A stretch of DNA of 64,000 nucleotides, taken from Streptomyces globosus. Lineage in GTDB: Bacteria > Actinomycetota > Actinomycetes > Streptomycetales > Streptomycetaceae. How positions within the stretch are numbered: position 1 is the first letter of the stretch; each line of letters begins with the position of its first letter. The stretch is from NCBI RefSeq assembly GCF_003325375.1, contig NZ_CP030862.1:5895501-5959500 (forward strand), given 5' to 3'. Position numbers and translations under genes: made by a program. The notes beneath the pieces were generated by a model. The model saw nothing but the letters and a program-made list of their open reading frames with translations, was not told the DNA's origin and did not search any database. Below, in pieces: positions 51,479 through 59,272 of the stretch.

Positions 51479-53373
51479 GCGAACAACCGCCGCCAGGTCT
51501 CCGGGCCCGGGTATCCGTTGGCCGCGGCGCCGCGCCAGCCCTGGGCGCGCTGGAACGCCTCGACGCTGCGGCGGTCGGCCTCGCTCCAGCGGGGGCCGGG
51601 ACCGGTGGTGTAGTGCTTGCCGAAGCCCTTCTCCACCAGCCGGCGGCCGAGGGCGGCGATGGACGGGTGGGTGGATCCGGGGCGGAACACCGACGCCCCC
51701 GGGTAGGCCGGGATCGCGGCTGTGCCGGGGCGGGCGGCACCGCTGCCCGGCCGCGCCGGAGCGCCGGGAGCGCCGGGGGCGGGCGGGGCCGCCGGGGCGG
51801 CGGGGCGGGCCGGGGCTCCCGGCCTGCCGGCCTGCGACCCGGCCGGGCCCGGCGCCGGGTCGATGGTCGGGCGGATGTCCTTGCCCCCGCCCTCGACCAG
51901 CAGCTGCCAGGTGTGCGGGCCGGGGATGCCGTCGGCATCGGCGCCCGTCCAGCCCTGCGCGCTCTGGAACGCCTGTGTCGCCAGCCGGTCGGCGTCGCTC
52001 CACTTCGTGCTCGGGCCCTTGGGGTAGAAGCGGCGGCCGCCGCGCTCGATGAGCATCCGCCCGAGTTCGGCGACGTGCGGGTTGTCCGCGCCCGGCCCGA
52101 ACATCGCCGCGCCGGGGTACTCCTTCGACGGCGCCGCCGGCTTCGGGTCCGTACCCGGGTCGGGGGCGGCCGGCTCCGGGGCCGGTGGGGTGAGCCCGCC
52201 CGTCACCCCGGTGAACCGGTACGGGACGTACTTGGCGGCGTTGTTCCAGTACCCGTACGGGGTCGCCGCCCTCCGCGTGGCCGGGCGGGTCTGCTCGTAC
52301 GCCGTGTAGTGCGTGCGCGTCTCGTCGACCCAGCCGCCGAAGAGGACGACGTGCGAGCCGTTGGTGGGGTCGGCCGGGTTGTGGAAGAGCAGCATGTCGC
52401 CCGGCAGCAGCTCGTCCTTGGTGATCCGGGTCGCGAACTTGTCGAGGCTGCCGGTCCACTCGTTCGAGCCGAGGTTCCAGGCCATGGAGACGTAGCCGGA
52501 GCAGTCCTGCCGGTATCCGTCCGTCCAGTACGAGGACATGCTGTACGGGACCTTGGCGTCCAGCCACAGCTTCGCCCGGTTGATGATCGTGGCCCGGTCG
52601 ATCCTCCGGATCGAGGAGGGCGCACCCGGCGCGCCGCCCGGCTTCGCCGGCCCGGGGCGGCCGTGCAGCGGGGAGCGGTCGCCCTGCGGGGTACTCGCCG
52701 GGTCGTCGCGGACGTCCCGGTCCGGGCGTGCGCCCGGGTCGTCGCGGGTGTCCCGACCGGGGCGTGCACCGGGGTCGTCGCGGGCGTCCCGACCGGGGCG
52801 GGCGGCTGGGACGTCACCGGGGCGGCCGGGCGCCGTGTCGGGGCGGCGGGCGTCCTTGCCGTCGGGACGGCGGGCGTCCCTGCCGTCGGCAGGCTGCCGG
52901 GGCTGCACGGCGTCCGCAGGCCGCGGGTCCGCGGCGGGCCGGGTGCGGGCGGCCTCGGCGGTTCCGGGCCGGACGGCCTCGGCGGTTCCGGGCCGGGTGT
53001 CCGCCGTGTCCCCGGTACGGGCATCCGCCGCGGCCCCCGAGCGGATGTCCTCGGCGTCCGCACCGGCCGCCGCGCGGGCCTCGCGGCTCGGGGCCGCCGT
53101 GCCCGTCGGGGTGTCGGCGGCCGGGCTGGGGGCTGCCAGCGCGGTCGAGGCCGTGCCGCCGCCGAGTACGACCCCCGCGGCCGTGGCCAGGACGAGCGCC
53201 CGGCGTGCGCCCCGGGCGGCCGGGTGGCCGCCGTCCCGGAGCGGTATGGCCCTGGCGCGGGCGAGGGAGCGCCGGCGCTCCGCGCAGCCCGGGCAGCCGC
53301 AGTCGCCTGCGGGCTCGTACTCCTCGAAAACGGGCGTCGGCATCGGCACATGCACCGGGGGCTGCATCGTCAT
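51475..53373 (-). CDS. Secreted cell-wall hydrolase-like protein with two wall-binding domains
   Basis: The 632-residue protein has a Cys-rich cytoplasmic start (GDCGCPGCAERR) and a hydrophobic segment (about 58-80). A repetitive Asp/Arg/Pro region follows, with four tandem 13-residue units like ARPGRDARDDPG. The NlpC/P60- or amidase-like domain has the catalytic Cys in RQDCSGYVSMAW and the His in GSHVVLFGGW. Two peptidoglycan-binding-like domains each end in FQ.AQGW...GYPGP.TW (about 420-495 and 560-632). It probably trims peptidoglycan. It starts at ATG 53373 with GGGGAG upstream. It is translationally coupled to the SPFH gene. Confidence 0.85.
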   Translation of the reverse strand: MTMQPPVHVPMPTPVFEEYEPAGDCGCPGCAERRRSLARARAIPLRDGGHPAARGARRALVLATAAGVVLGGGTASTALAAPSPAADTPTGTAAPSREARAAAGADAEDIRSGAAADARTGDTADTRPGTAEAVRPGTAEAARTRPAADPRPADAVQPRQPADGRDARRPDGKDARRPDTAPGRPGDVPAARPGRDARDDPGARPGRDTRDDPGARPDRDVRDDPASTPQGDRSPLHGRPGPAKPGGAPGAPSSIRRIDRATIINRAKLWLDAKVPYSMSSYWTDGYRQDCSGYVSMAWNLGSNEWTGSLDKFATRITKDELLPGDMLLFHNPADPTNGSHVVLFGGWVDETRTHYTAYEQTRPATRRAATPYGYWNNAAKYVPYRFTGVTGGLTPPAPEPAAPDPGTDPKPAAPSKEYPGAAMFGPGADNPHVAELGRMLIERGGRRFYPKGPSTKWSDADRLATQAFQSAQGWTGADADGIPGPHTWQLLVEGGGKDIRPTIDPAPGPAGSQAGRPGAPARPAAPAAPPAPGAPGAPARPGSGAARPGTAAIPAYPGASVFRPGSTHPSIAALGRRLVEKGFGKHYTTGPGPRWSEADRRSVEAFQRAQGWRGAAANGYPGPETWRRLFA

Positions 53374-53559
53374 GCGGTTCCGTCCACTCCCCTGCTCGTG
53401 GCTGATCGGGGCCGCCGCATATCTGTCGGGGCGTCAGATTCGGCTCGACCCAGACATATCGTGCACGATAAACCACTCAAACATGGGCTAATCGGACAAG
53501 GTGGGCGCGGCTGGTCATGACCACCCCTGGAGGTGGGGTAAAGTTTTCCCTGTCAGCAG

Positions 53560-53633
53560 GCGCCGCTAGCTCAGTTGGTTAGAGCAGCTGACTCTTAATC
53601 AGCGGGTCCGGGGTTCGAGTCCCTGGCGGCGCA
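53560..53633 (+). tRNA. tRNA-Lys (CTT), copy 3
   Basis: This is the third identical 74-nt copy. A possible promoter has ATGACC (53517-53522), a 16-base spacer and TAAAGT (53539-53544). The 5' flank TGTCAGCAG is shared with copy 2. Confidence 0.97.
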
Positions 53634-53642
53634 CGACAAGGG

Positions 53643-53676
53643 GAAGCCCCTCGCAGTGAGAACTGCGAGGGGCTTC
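53643..53676. terminator. Terminator after tRNA-Lys copy 3
   Basis: A 15-bp perfect stem GAAGCCCCTCGCAGT with a GAGA loop is followed by TTCGTC. It also faces the convergent sortase gene, which ends at 53681. Confidence 0.88.
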
Positions 53677-53680
53677 TTCG

Positions 53681-54487
53681 TCATACGCCCCGGCCTCCCG
53701 GCGGCCCCACCGGGACCACCGGCACCGCCCGATGCCCGGGCGCACCCGCCGCGCCCGCGGCCCCCGCCGCTCCCGGGCCCGGATTCGCACCCGTACGGCC
53801 GCGCGGCCCTGCTCCGCCCGGGGGCGTGGCGGCGGCGCGGCCGGTCAGGTACGCCGAGACCACCACGTTCGCCGTGTACGTGCCGGCCTTCTGGTCGTAC
53901 GTGCCCCCGCAGGTCACCAGCCTCAGCTCGGACCGCCCCGGCACGAGCGCGCCGTACGCGCGGTCGGCGTCGAAGCGGGAGCGCTCGTGGACCCGTACGT
54001 CCTCGACCGTGAACTCGGCGACCGCCCCGTCGGCCCGCGCCACCCGGACCTTGGCGCCCGGCCGGAGCGTGCTCAGGCCGTAGAAGACCGCCGGCTTCGA
54101 GCGGGTGTCGACGTGCCCCACCAGCAGTGCGGCCCCCGCCTCACCCGGCTTCGGGCCCGCGCCCCACCAGCCGACCGTGCCGGGCCGGTCGTACGGCGGC
54201 GGGTCGATCGCGCCCTGCGCGTCGAGGCCGCGGGCGACCACGGGGGCCTGTACGCCGAGCGACGGCACGTCGACCCGTACGGGGGCGGACGCCGCGAGCG
54301 GGGCGTGCGCCGCGGGCAGGCCCGGCACAGGGTACGCGGCCCCGCCGGACGGCCCCGCGCCCGGCCGGTCCGGCATCCCGGTGATCTCGCGTCCCCACAG
54401 CCACAGCCCGAGCACCAGCACCGTCCAGGCGGCGAAGCCGAGCAGGCGCCCGCCGGCGGACCGCCTCGGTTCGGCCGCACCCGTCAC
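53681..54487 (-). CDS. Class F sortase
   Basis: The 268-residue protein has one N-terminal membrane segment (LLGFAAWTVLVLGLWLWG). The extracytoplasmic sortase domain begins RVDVPSLGVQAPVVARGLD. Catalytic His is in LVGHVDTRS and catalytic Cys in LRLVTCGGTY. The arginine normally found shortly after the Cys is not evident (TYTANVVVSAY). A Pro/Gly/Ala-rich tail of about 45 residues ends the protein. GTG 54487 has GAGG about 8 bases upstream. The preceding gene encodes a protein with a sorting-signal-like C-terminus, so the two are probably enzyme and substrate. Confidence 0.88.
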   Translation of the reverse strand: MTGAAEPRRSAGGRLLGFAAWTVLVLGLWLWGREITGMPDRPGAGPSGGAAYPVPGLPAAHAPLAASAPVRVDVPSLGVQAPVVARGLDAQGAIDPPPYDRPGTVGWWGAGPKPGEAGAALLVGHVDTRSKPAVFYGLSTLRPGAKVRVARADGAVAEFTVEDVRVHERSRFDADRAYGALVPGRSELRLVTCGGTYDQKAGTYTANVVVSAYLTGRAAATPPGGAGPRGRTGANPGPGAAGAAGAAGAPGHRAVPVVPVGPPGGRGV

Positions 54488-54497
54488 CGCCCGGACC

Positions 54498-55250
54498 TCA
54501 CTCGCCGCTTCGGCGGCGGCGCAGCACCAGGGCCCGGCCCGCGACGGCCAGGGTTGCCACGGCAGCCAGGACCGCGCCGACCACGGTGTGCGGCAGCCCC
54601 GGGCCGCCGTCCTCGCCTTCGCCTTCGCCCTTGCGTGCGGCCGCCGCCTGCCCGGCGATGCGGGACGCGTCGGCGACTTCGGCGGCCATGCCGCCGCCGC
54701 CCGCGTGGACCGGGTGGACCGGCGACTTGTGCGCCTCGGGGCGCGTGTCGTGGCCCTGCCCGTGCTCCACGACCTCGACGGAACCGCGCAGCTCGTCCGC
54801 CTCGCAGCGGACGGTGACCTCGTGCCGGCCGGGCCGGGCACGCGAGCTGATCATGGCGTCGCCCCACAGGGGCCTGGCGGCGGACCCGGCGGCCTTCGCG
54901 GCCTCGTCGGCCTCGTCGGCCTTCTGGGTGCCGCTGGGCTTCTCGACCTTGTCCGTCTTGTCGGCCTTGTCGGCCTTGTCGCTGCCGTGGCCGGCGGACA
55001 GGTGGACGTCGGAGACGAAGACGGGGGACTTCGCCACCGCCCAGCGGCCCTTGCAGCCGGTCACGTGCACCTTGACCTGCGCACCGGGCGCCGCCCGGTG
55101 CGGATCGACCGAGACGGTCCCGTGGTTCTGCCCGACGGCGGCGGCGGGCGCACCGGGTGCGGCCGTCGCGGCAGCCGCCGCCAGGACCGCGGCCACCCCG
55201 CCCGCACGGACCCCACGGCGGACACGTACGGCGATCAGAGCACTGCGCAT
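54498..55250 (-). CDS. Secreted protein with LPxT-like wall-sorting C-terminus
   Basis: The 250-residue protein has a signal peptide (RRGVRAGGVAAVLAAAAATA). An immunoglobulin-like domain follows (GTVSVDPHRAAPGAQVKVHV; CEADELRGSVEVVEHG), interrupted by a charged Lys/Asp/Ala repeat (KADKADKTDKVEK). The C-terminus has LPHTVVG, a hydrophobic stretch and RRRR, the layout of a sortase signal. Thr-Gly is replaced by Thr-Val. It starts at ATG 55250. The Shine-Dalgarno is buried in a perfect 10-bp hairpin. The sortase gene starts 10 bases after its stop. Confidence 0.82.
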   Translation of the reverse strand: MRSALIAVRVRRGVRAGGVAAVLAAAAATAAPGAPAAAVGQNHGTVSVDPHRAAPGAQVKVHVTGCKGRWAVAKSPVFVSDVHLSAGHGSDKADKADKTDKVEKPSGTQKADEADEAAKAAGSAARPLWGDAMISSRARPGRHEVTVRCEADELRGSVEVVEHGQGHDTRPEAHKSPVHPVHAGGGGMAAEVADASRIAGQAAAARKGEGEGEDGGPGLPHTVVGAVLAAVATLAVAGRALVLRRRRSGE

Positions 55251-55251
55251 G

Positions 55252-55277
55252 GTGAACCTCCTCCCAAGGAGGTTCAC
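55252..55277 (-). promoter_or_regulatory. Perfect hairpin sequestering the ribosome-binding site
   Basis: In the mRNA of the sorting-signal protein, GTGAACCTCC pairs with GGAGGTTCAC across a 6-base loop. The stem ends one base before the ATG and the 3' arm is the Shine-Dalgarno itself. Initiation should depend on melting of this stem. There is no other gene in the 78-bp gap. Confidence 0.85.
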
Positions 55278-55328
55278 GCGCGGCGGCGGGCTCCGCATCC
55301 GGAGGGGCCCGCCGCACACCCGAACGGA

Positions 55329-56108
55329 TCAGACGAGATCGACCAGGTCGGCGATGGAGTCGACCGTCTTCGTCGGCCGGTAGGGGAACTTCTCGGTGTC
55401 CTCGACCGTGGTCAGGCCCGTCAGCACGAGGAACGTCTGCATGCCCGCCTCCAGCCCGGCCAGCACGTCGGTGTCCATCCGGTCGCCGATCATCGCGCTG
55501 GTCTCGGAGTGGGCGCCGATCGCGTTCAGGCCCGTACGCATCATCAGCGGGTTCGGCTTGCCCGCGAAGTACGGGCGCTTGCCGGTCGCCTTCGTGATCA
55601 GCGCGGCGACGGCGCCGGTCGCGGGCAGCGGGCCCTCGGTGGAGGGGCCGGTCTCGTCCGGGTTGGTGCAGATGAAGCGGGCGCCCGCGTTGATCAGGCG
55701 GACCGCCTTCGTCATCGCCTCGAAGCTGTACGTGCGGGTCTCGCCGAGGACGACGTAGTCCGGGTCGTGGTCGGTGAGGATGTAGCCGATGTCGTGCAGG
55801 GCCGTCGTCAGGCCCGCCTCGCCGATGACGTACGCGGTGCCGCCCGGGCGCTGGTCGTCGAGGAACTTGGCGGTGGCGAGCGCGGACGTCCAGATGTTCT
55901 CGACGGGGACGTCGAGGCCCATGCGGCTCAGGCGGGCCTGGAGGTCGCGGGGCGTGTAGATGGAGTTGTTCGTCAGGACCAGGAAGGGCTTGCCGGACTC
56001 GCGCAGCCGCTTGATGAAGGCGTCGGCCCCGGGGATCGGGGTGCCCTCGTGGATGAGGACCCCGTCCATGTCGGTGAGCCAGGATTCGATCGGCTTGCGC
56101 TCTGCCAC
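55329..56108 (-). CDS. HAD-IIA (NagD-like) phosphatase
   Basis: The 259-residue HAD hydrolase has motif I LTDMDGVLIHEG, motif II FLVLTNNSIY, the cap between motifs II and III, and motif III/IV GKPNPLMMRTGL and MIGDRMDTDVLAGLEAGM. The family dephosphorylates nucleoside monophosphates, sugar phosphates or glycolate-type side products. GTG 56108 has GGAGAA upstream; an in-frame start at 56183 would add an unsupported tail. Confidence 0.92.
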   Translation of the reverse strand: MAERKPIESWLTDMDGVLIHEGTPIPGADAFIKRLRESGKPFLVLTNNSIYTPRDLQARLSRMGLDVPVENIWTSALATAKFLDDQRPGGTAYVIGEAGLTTALHDIGYILTDHDPDYVVLGETRTYSFEAMTKAVRLINAGARFICTNPDETGPSTEGPLPATGAVAALITKATGKRPYFAGKPNPLMMRTGLNAIGAHSETSAMIGDRMDTDVLAGLEAGMQTFLVLTGLTTVEDTEKFPYRPTKTVDSIADLVDLV

Positions 56109-56267
56109 TGGACTGTTCTCCGCTCTCGGGTGGCCGTTGCCCCTGACCCGGTCCCGGCCGTGCACTGTGGTCTGTACCGCCACCCTAGCGGGGCGGGCGG
56201 CGGACGTCCCGGGGCGTCCACGGCGCGGGACGGACGGGGGGCCGACGGGAGGCGGACGGAGGGCGGC

Positions 56268-57848
56268 TCAGCCGAGGGTGACGTCGTCGACGGCCCAGTA
56301 CCAGTTGTTGTCGCCGGCGTACCGGAAGCGGACCTGCACGTCGGTGGCGCCCTGCGGGATCCGCAGGGTGACCGCCTCGTTCCGGGCGACGGCGTCGGCC
56401 GTGTGGCTCTTCACCAGCACGGGGGCGGCGCCGTTGTAGGAGACGAGCACCTGGGCGGTCTGGCCGGCTTCGTGCCGGTAGTGCGACCGGTAGCGGAGGG
56501 TTGCCGTACTGCCGCCGGTGACGGGCCACTTGGGGGTGGCGAGCGTGGAGTCGAAGGTACCGGTGTGGGCCTTGTCGTCCCACTCGTCGGAGTCGGCGAC
56601 GGCGAAGACGTCGCGGGAGCGTACGTTCAGCTCGCGCCACTGGTCGCGCTGGGACTGCGACCAGAACTCGTCGGTGGCAAAGGCCCATCCGGCCCACTCG
56701 GTCGTACCGCCGCTGCCCATGCGGGAGTTGTCTACGGACCAACCGGGCGGCGGGGTGTGCGTGAAGCCCCTCGTGGCGGCCGGGATGCCCGTCTCGTCGA
56801 CACGGGTGCGGAGTTGGGGGCGCAGCGCGTCGAAGGGGTCGCCGTCGGGGGTGCCGAGCGGTACGCCGTCGAGGCCCGCGACGGAGACGCCGAGGTGGGC
56901 GAGGGCGGTGGCGGCGACGTCGACGGCGCGGACGTCGTGGCGGACGGAACCGGCCGGAATCCCGGCGCCCTTGGCGAGGACGAAGGTGCCGCGCTCGGCG
57001 GGTCCGGACCCGCCGTGGCCGCCGGACGGGGTGTGCCCGTGGTCGGTGGTGACCAGGATCGTCCAGTTCTCCTGCGCGAGCGTCGGGCGCTGTCCGACGG
57101 CGGCCAGGAGCTGTCCCACGAGAGCGTCGACCCGGGCGACCGCGTCCAGGTAGGCCTGGCTCGCGGCGCCGCTGGAGTGGCCGGCGGCGTCGATCTCGCC
57201 GAGGTAGACGAACGCGGCGTCGGGGTTCCCGCCGCGCAGCTCGGCGGCCGCCGCGGCGGCGACCTTGGGGTCCTCGCTGCGATAGCCGTCGCGGTCGCCC
57301 TTGAGGGAGAGCCGCTTGTCGACCTTCGCGGAGAAGATCGGACCGTTCTGGTCGGTGGAGGTGACCGGCTCCCAGTCGGCGGCCGCATACGTGTTGAGGT
57401 GCGGCGCGGAGTTCTCGACACGGGTGAGGAAGTCCGGGTGGGCGGTGTAGTTCTTGCCGGTGAAGGAGTTGTCGCGGACGCCGTGCTTGTCCGGCCACAC
57501 ACCCGTCGCGACGGTCGACCAGCCCGGCCCGGAGGAGGTCGCGGCCATCGGGTTGGCGTAGAGGAGGCTCTCGGCGGTGAGGCCCTGCGCCATCAGGCCC
57601 TTCAGATGCGGGGCGGCGGCAGCCTTGACGCGGTCGAGGACGGCGCCGTCGAGGCCGATGACGAGCACCTTGGGCACGGGCGCCGCGGCGGTCCGCGCCG
57701 CCGCTTCCCTTGCGGCGGCCTCCGCGGCGGCCTTGGCGGCACCGGGCTCGGCGGCACCGGCGGGGTGGGCGGCGAAGGCGGCGGCGACCAGGGCGGCGGC
57801 CGCGGCCGTCGCCGCGGTGGCACGGCGTCCGGACAGCACAGACAACAC
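56268..57848 (-). CDS. Secreted type I phosphodiesterase / nucleotide pyrophosphatase
   Basis: The 526-residue protein has a Sec signal (residues 8-33) and an Ala-rich spacer. The alkaline-phosphatase-fold domain begins KVLVIGLDGAVLDRV, with the metal/nucleophile region SSGPGWSTVATGVWPDKHGV and metal ligands YLGEIDAAGHSSG and VTTDHGHTPSGGHGG. The last 130 residues are beta-rich (TATLRYRSHY; DVQVRFRYAGDNNWYWAVDD), probably a binding module. It may salvage phosphate from nucleotides or phosphodiesters. GTG 57848 has GGAGG 5 bases upstream. Confidence 0.9.
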   Translation of the reverse strand: MLSVLSGRRATAATAAAAALVAAAFAAHPAGAAEPGAAKAAAEAAAREAAARTAAAPVPKVLVIGLDGAVLDRVKAAAAPHLKGLMAQGLTAESLLYANPMAATSSGPGWSTVATGVWPDKHGVRDNSFTGKNYTAHPDFLTRVENSAPHLNTYAAADWEPVTSTDQNGPIFSAKVDKRLSLKGDRDGYRSEDPKVAAAAAAELRGGNPDAAFVYLGEIDAAGHSSGAASQAYLDAVARVDALVGQLLAAVGQRPTLAQENWTILVTTDHGHTPSGGHGGSGPAERGTFVLAKGAGIPAGSVRHDVRAVDVAATALAHLGVSVAGLDGVPLGTPDGDPFDALRPQLRTRVDETGIPAATRGFTHTPPPGWSVDNSRMGSGGTTEWAGWAFATDEFWSQSQRDQWRELNVRSRDVFAVADSDEWDDKAHTGTFDSTLATPKWPVTGGSTATLRYRSHYRHEAGQTAQVLVSYNGAAPVLVKSHTADAVARNEAVTLRIPQGATDVQVRFRYAGDNNWYWAVDDVTLG

Positions 57849-58183
57849 GTACTCCTCCAGAAAGGCGGGGACGGGGGCGTTTCGAGGGAGCGGGACGGGC
57901 CGGTCACACGACGGCCACCCTGCGGGAGCAGGGTGGCCGTCGGGTTACGCGCCCACCACGGCGTACCGTCCTCCACGCGTCCCCGGGCCCATGGGAGCCG
58001 GAGACGCGTGAAGGCATGCGGGCACACACCTCCCCCGCAGGACGCCCCCGCACGCCCCGGCACGCACGCCCCGGCGGCGGCACCGGAACACGGCAGCGCG
58101 GCGCGGCTGGTGGAGCCGGGCAGAGCGGGTGGCGAGGGCCGGGCGGGTGGCGGGTCAGCGGGAGGCGGGTCAGCGGGAGGCGG
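57849..58183. other. Gene-free region with 14-bp hairpin and short tandem repeats
   Basis: The 335 bases hold a perfect 14-bp stem GACGGCCACCCTGC (57910-57923) with a GGGA loop, and GC-rich repeats at the right end. The hairpin could end the transcript from 58951 or sit in the leader of the phosphodiesterase gene, 62 bases upstream of its start. I see no gene. Confidence 0.55.
57910..57941. terminator. 14-bp perfect hairpin upstream of the phosphodiesterase gene
   Basis: Stem 57910-57923 pairs with 57928-57941 around a 4-base loop. On the minus strand it follows the gene ending at 58184 by 243 bases. There is no T-tract. Confidence 0.55.
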
Positions 58184-58190
58184 TCAGCGA
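58143..58190. repeat. Short tandem repeat overlapping a stop codon
   Basis: About three imperfect copies of a 14-15 bp unit GGTCAGCGGGAGGCG lie here. The first copy on the minus strand includes the TGA of the sorting-signal protein gene, so each copy repeats a stop. Confidence 0.8.
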
Positions 58191-58951
58191 GGCGCGGTGT
58201 GCAGGGGCTTGCGGCGCCGGAGGCGGCGGGATGCCAGGAGCAGGGCGGTGCCCGCGGTGAGTGCGGCAGCCGCCGTGGCCGCACCGTGGCGCTCCTGCGG
58301 GCCCGTGTGGGCGAGGGAGCCGGCCTGGACGCGGTCCCGCGGGGATTCGACCGTGAAGCGGTAGCCGCCGGCCTCGCCGACCCAGTCGCCGTCGTCGCCG
58401 CGCCGCTGGACGACGGCGGCGTCCGCGACGACCTCGCCCGTGGGCGCGTCGGGCGCGAAGGCCAGGTGGACCGTGACGGTCAGGGAGCCGCCGGCCGCAA
58501 GGGTGTAGCCGGAGAAGGCGTCGCCGCCGTCGAAGACGGCGATGATCTCGTCGCGGTCGCTCTCCTCCAGGCTGACGGGCAGAGTGCCCTCGGGGGTGTC
58601 GAAGTCCATCCGGAGGTGGTCGGCGCGCAGGACGCGCGCCTCGTCCGACAGCACCACGACGGGGTGGATGGCCGTGCACCGGCTCGCGGTGGTGTTGGTC
58701 AGGTCCAGGAACCAGCTCTGCGCGCCGCCGCCGGTGCGGTAGACGGACGGGCCGCCGCGGATCCGCGCGCCGATGGGGAAGGCGGTGCTCTTGCCGTCGC
58801 CGCAGGTGGCGCGGGCCCGGGAGGGGAGCGCGGGGGCGGGGCGGGCGCCGCTGCCGTTTCCGACGTCCGCCGCGGCGGGCGCTGCGGCGGCGGCCGGGGC
58901 GACCACGGCCGCCAGGAGGGCGGAGAGGGCAAGGGCTTTGCGCAGTCGCAT
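58184..58951 (-). CDS. Secreted protein with LAHTG wall-sorting signal
   Basis: The 255-residue protein has a Sec signal (ALALSALLAAVVAPAAAAAP) and a beta-rich extracellular domain (VYRTGGGAQSWFLDLTNT; GYTLAAGGSLTVTVHLAFAP). The C-terminal sorting signal LAHTG is followed by a hydrophobic stretch and RRLRRRK. LAxTG is the motif recognised by streptomycete class E sortases. It should be covalently wall-attached. Function is unknown. It starts at ATG 58951. Confidence 0.85.
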   Translation of the reverse strand: MRLRKALALSALLAAVVAPAAAAAPAAADVGNGSGARPAPALPSRARATCGDGKSTAFPIGARIRGGPSVYRTGGGAQSWFLDLTNTTASRCTAIHPVVVLSDEARVLRADHLRMDFDTPEGTLPVSLEESDRDEIIAVFDGGDAFSGYTLAAGGSLTVTVHLAFAPDAPTGEVVADAAVVQRRGDDGDWVGEAGGYRFTVESPRDRVQAGSLAHTGPQERHGAATAAAALTAGTALLLASRRLRRRKPLHTAPR

Positions 58952-59272
58952 GGCTGACCTTCGCTTCGCTGCTCGCCGGACGGGCTGACGGTCGGACGAG
59001 GCGACAATCACCACGGCCTGCACCGCACGTTCCCACGCGCGCGATGCAGTGCCGCCAGTGCCGCGCCCGGGCCGACCCCTTTCCGCCTGTTCGGCCCACA
59101 GGCGGCCGTCAGGTCCCGGCCGGGAGGCGGTTCCTGACTTGGCGCCGGATCCCGACCGGGCGCCGGCTCGTTCCCGGCCGCCAGGCGTGCCCGGCTGCCA
59201 GGGCGTGCCCGGCTGCCAGGGCGTGCCCGGCTGCCAGGTCCTCGGCGGCGCCGGTCTCCTCACCCCCCGCCG
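58952..59272. other. Gene-free region with an 18-bp tandem repeat
   Basis: The 321 bases between the sorting-signal protein start and the ROK stop contain a threefold 18-bp repeat (59186-59239). The promoter of the 58951 gene should be near 58960-59060. I see no gene; open frames across the repeat are low-complexity. Confidence 0.55.
59186..59239. repeat. 18-bp tandem repeat, three copies
   Basis: CGTGCCCGGCTGCCAGGG occurs at 59186-59203 and 59204-59221, and with a single final change at 59222-59239. It follows the ROK gene stop on the minus strand. Confidence 0.95.

Noticed and set aside
52700..52800. Short repeats as a possible CRISPR array
   Set aside because: They are contiguous, in frame, and encode a repeated peptide; there are no spacers and no cas genes. 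The Cas4-like nuclease at 32154 has no array near it.
51466..53520. 684-codon plus-strand frame opposite the wall-hydrolase gene
   Set aside because: Low-complexity Gly/Arg/Val translation, and the opposite strand has signal peptide, catalytic and binding domains.
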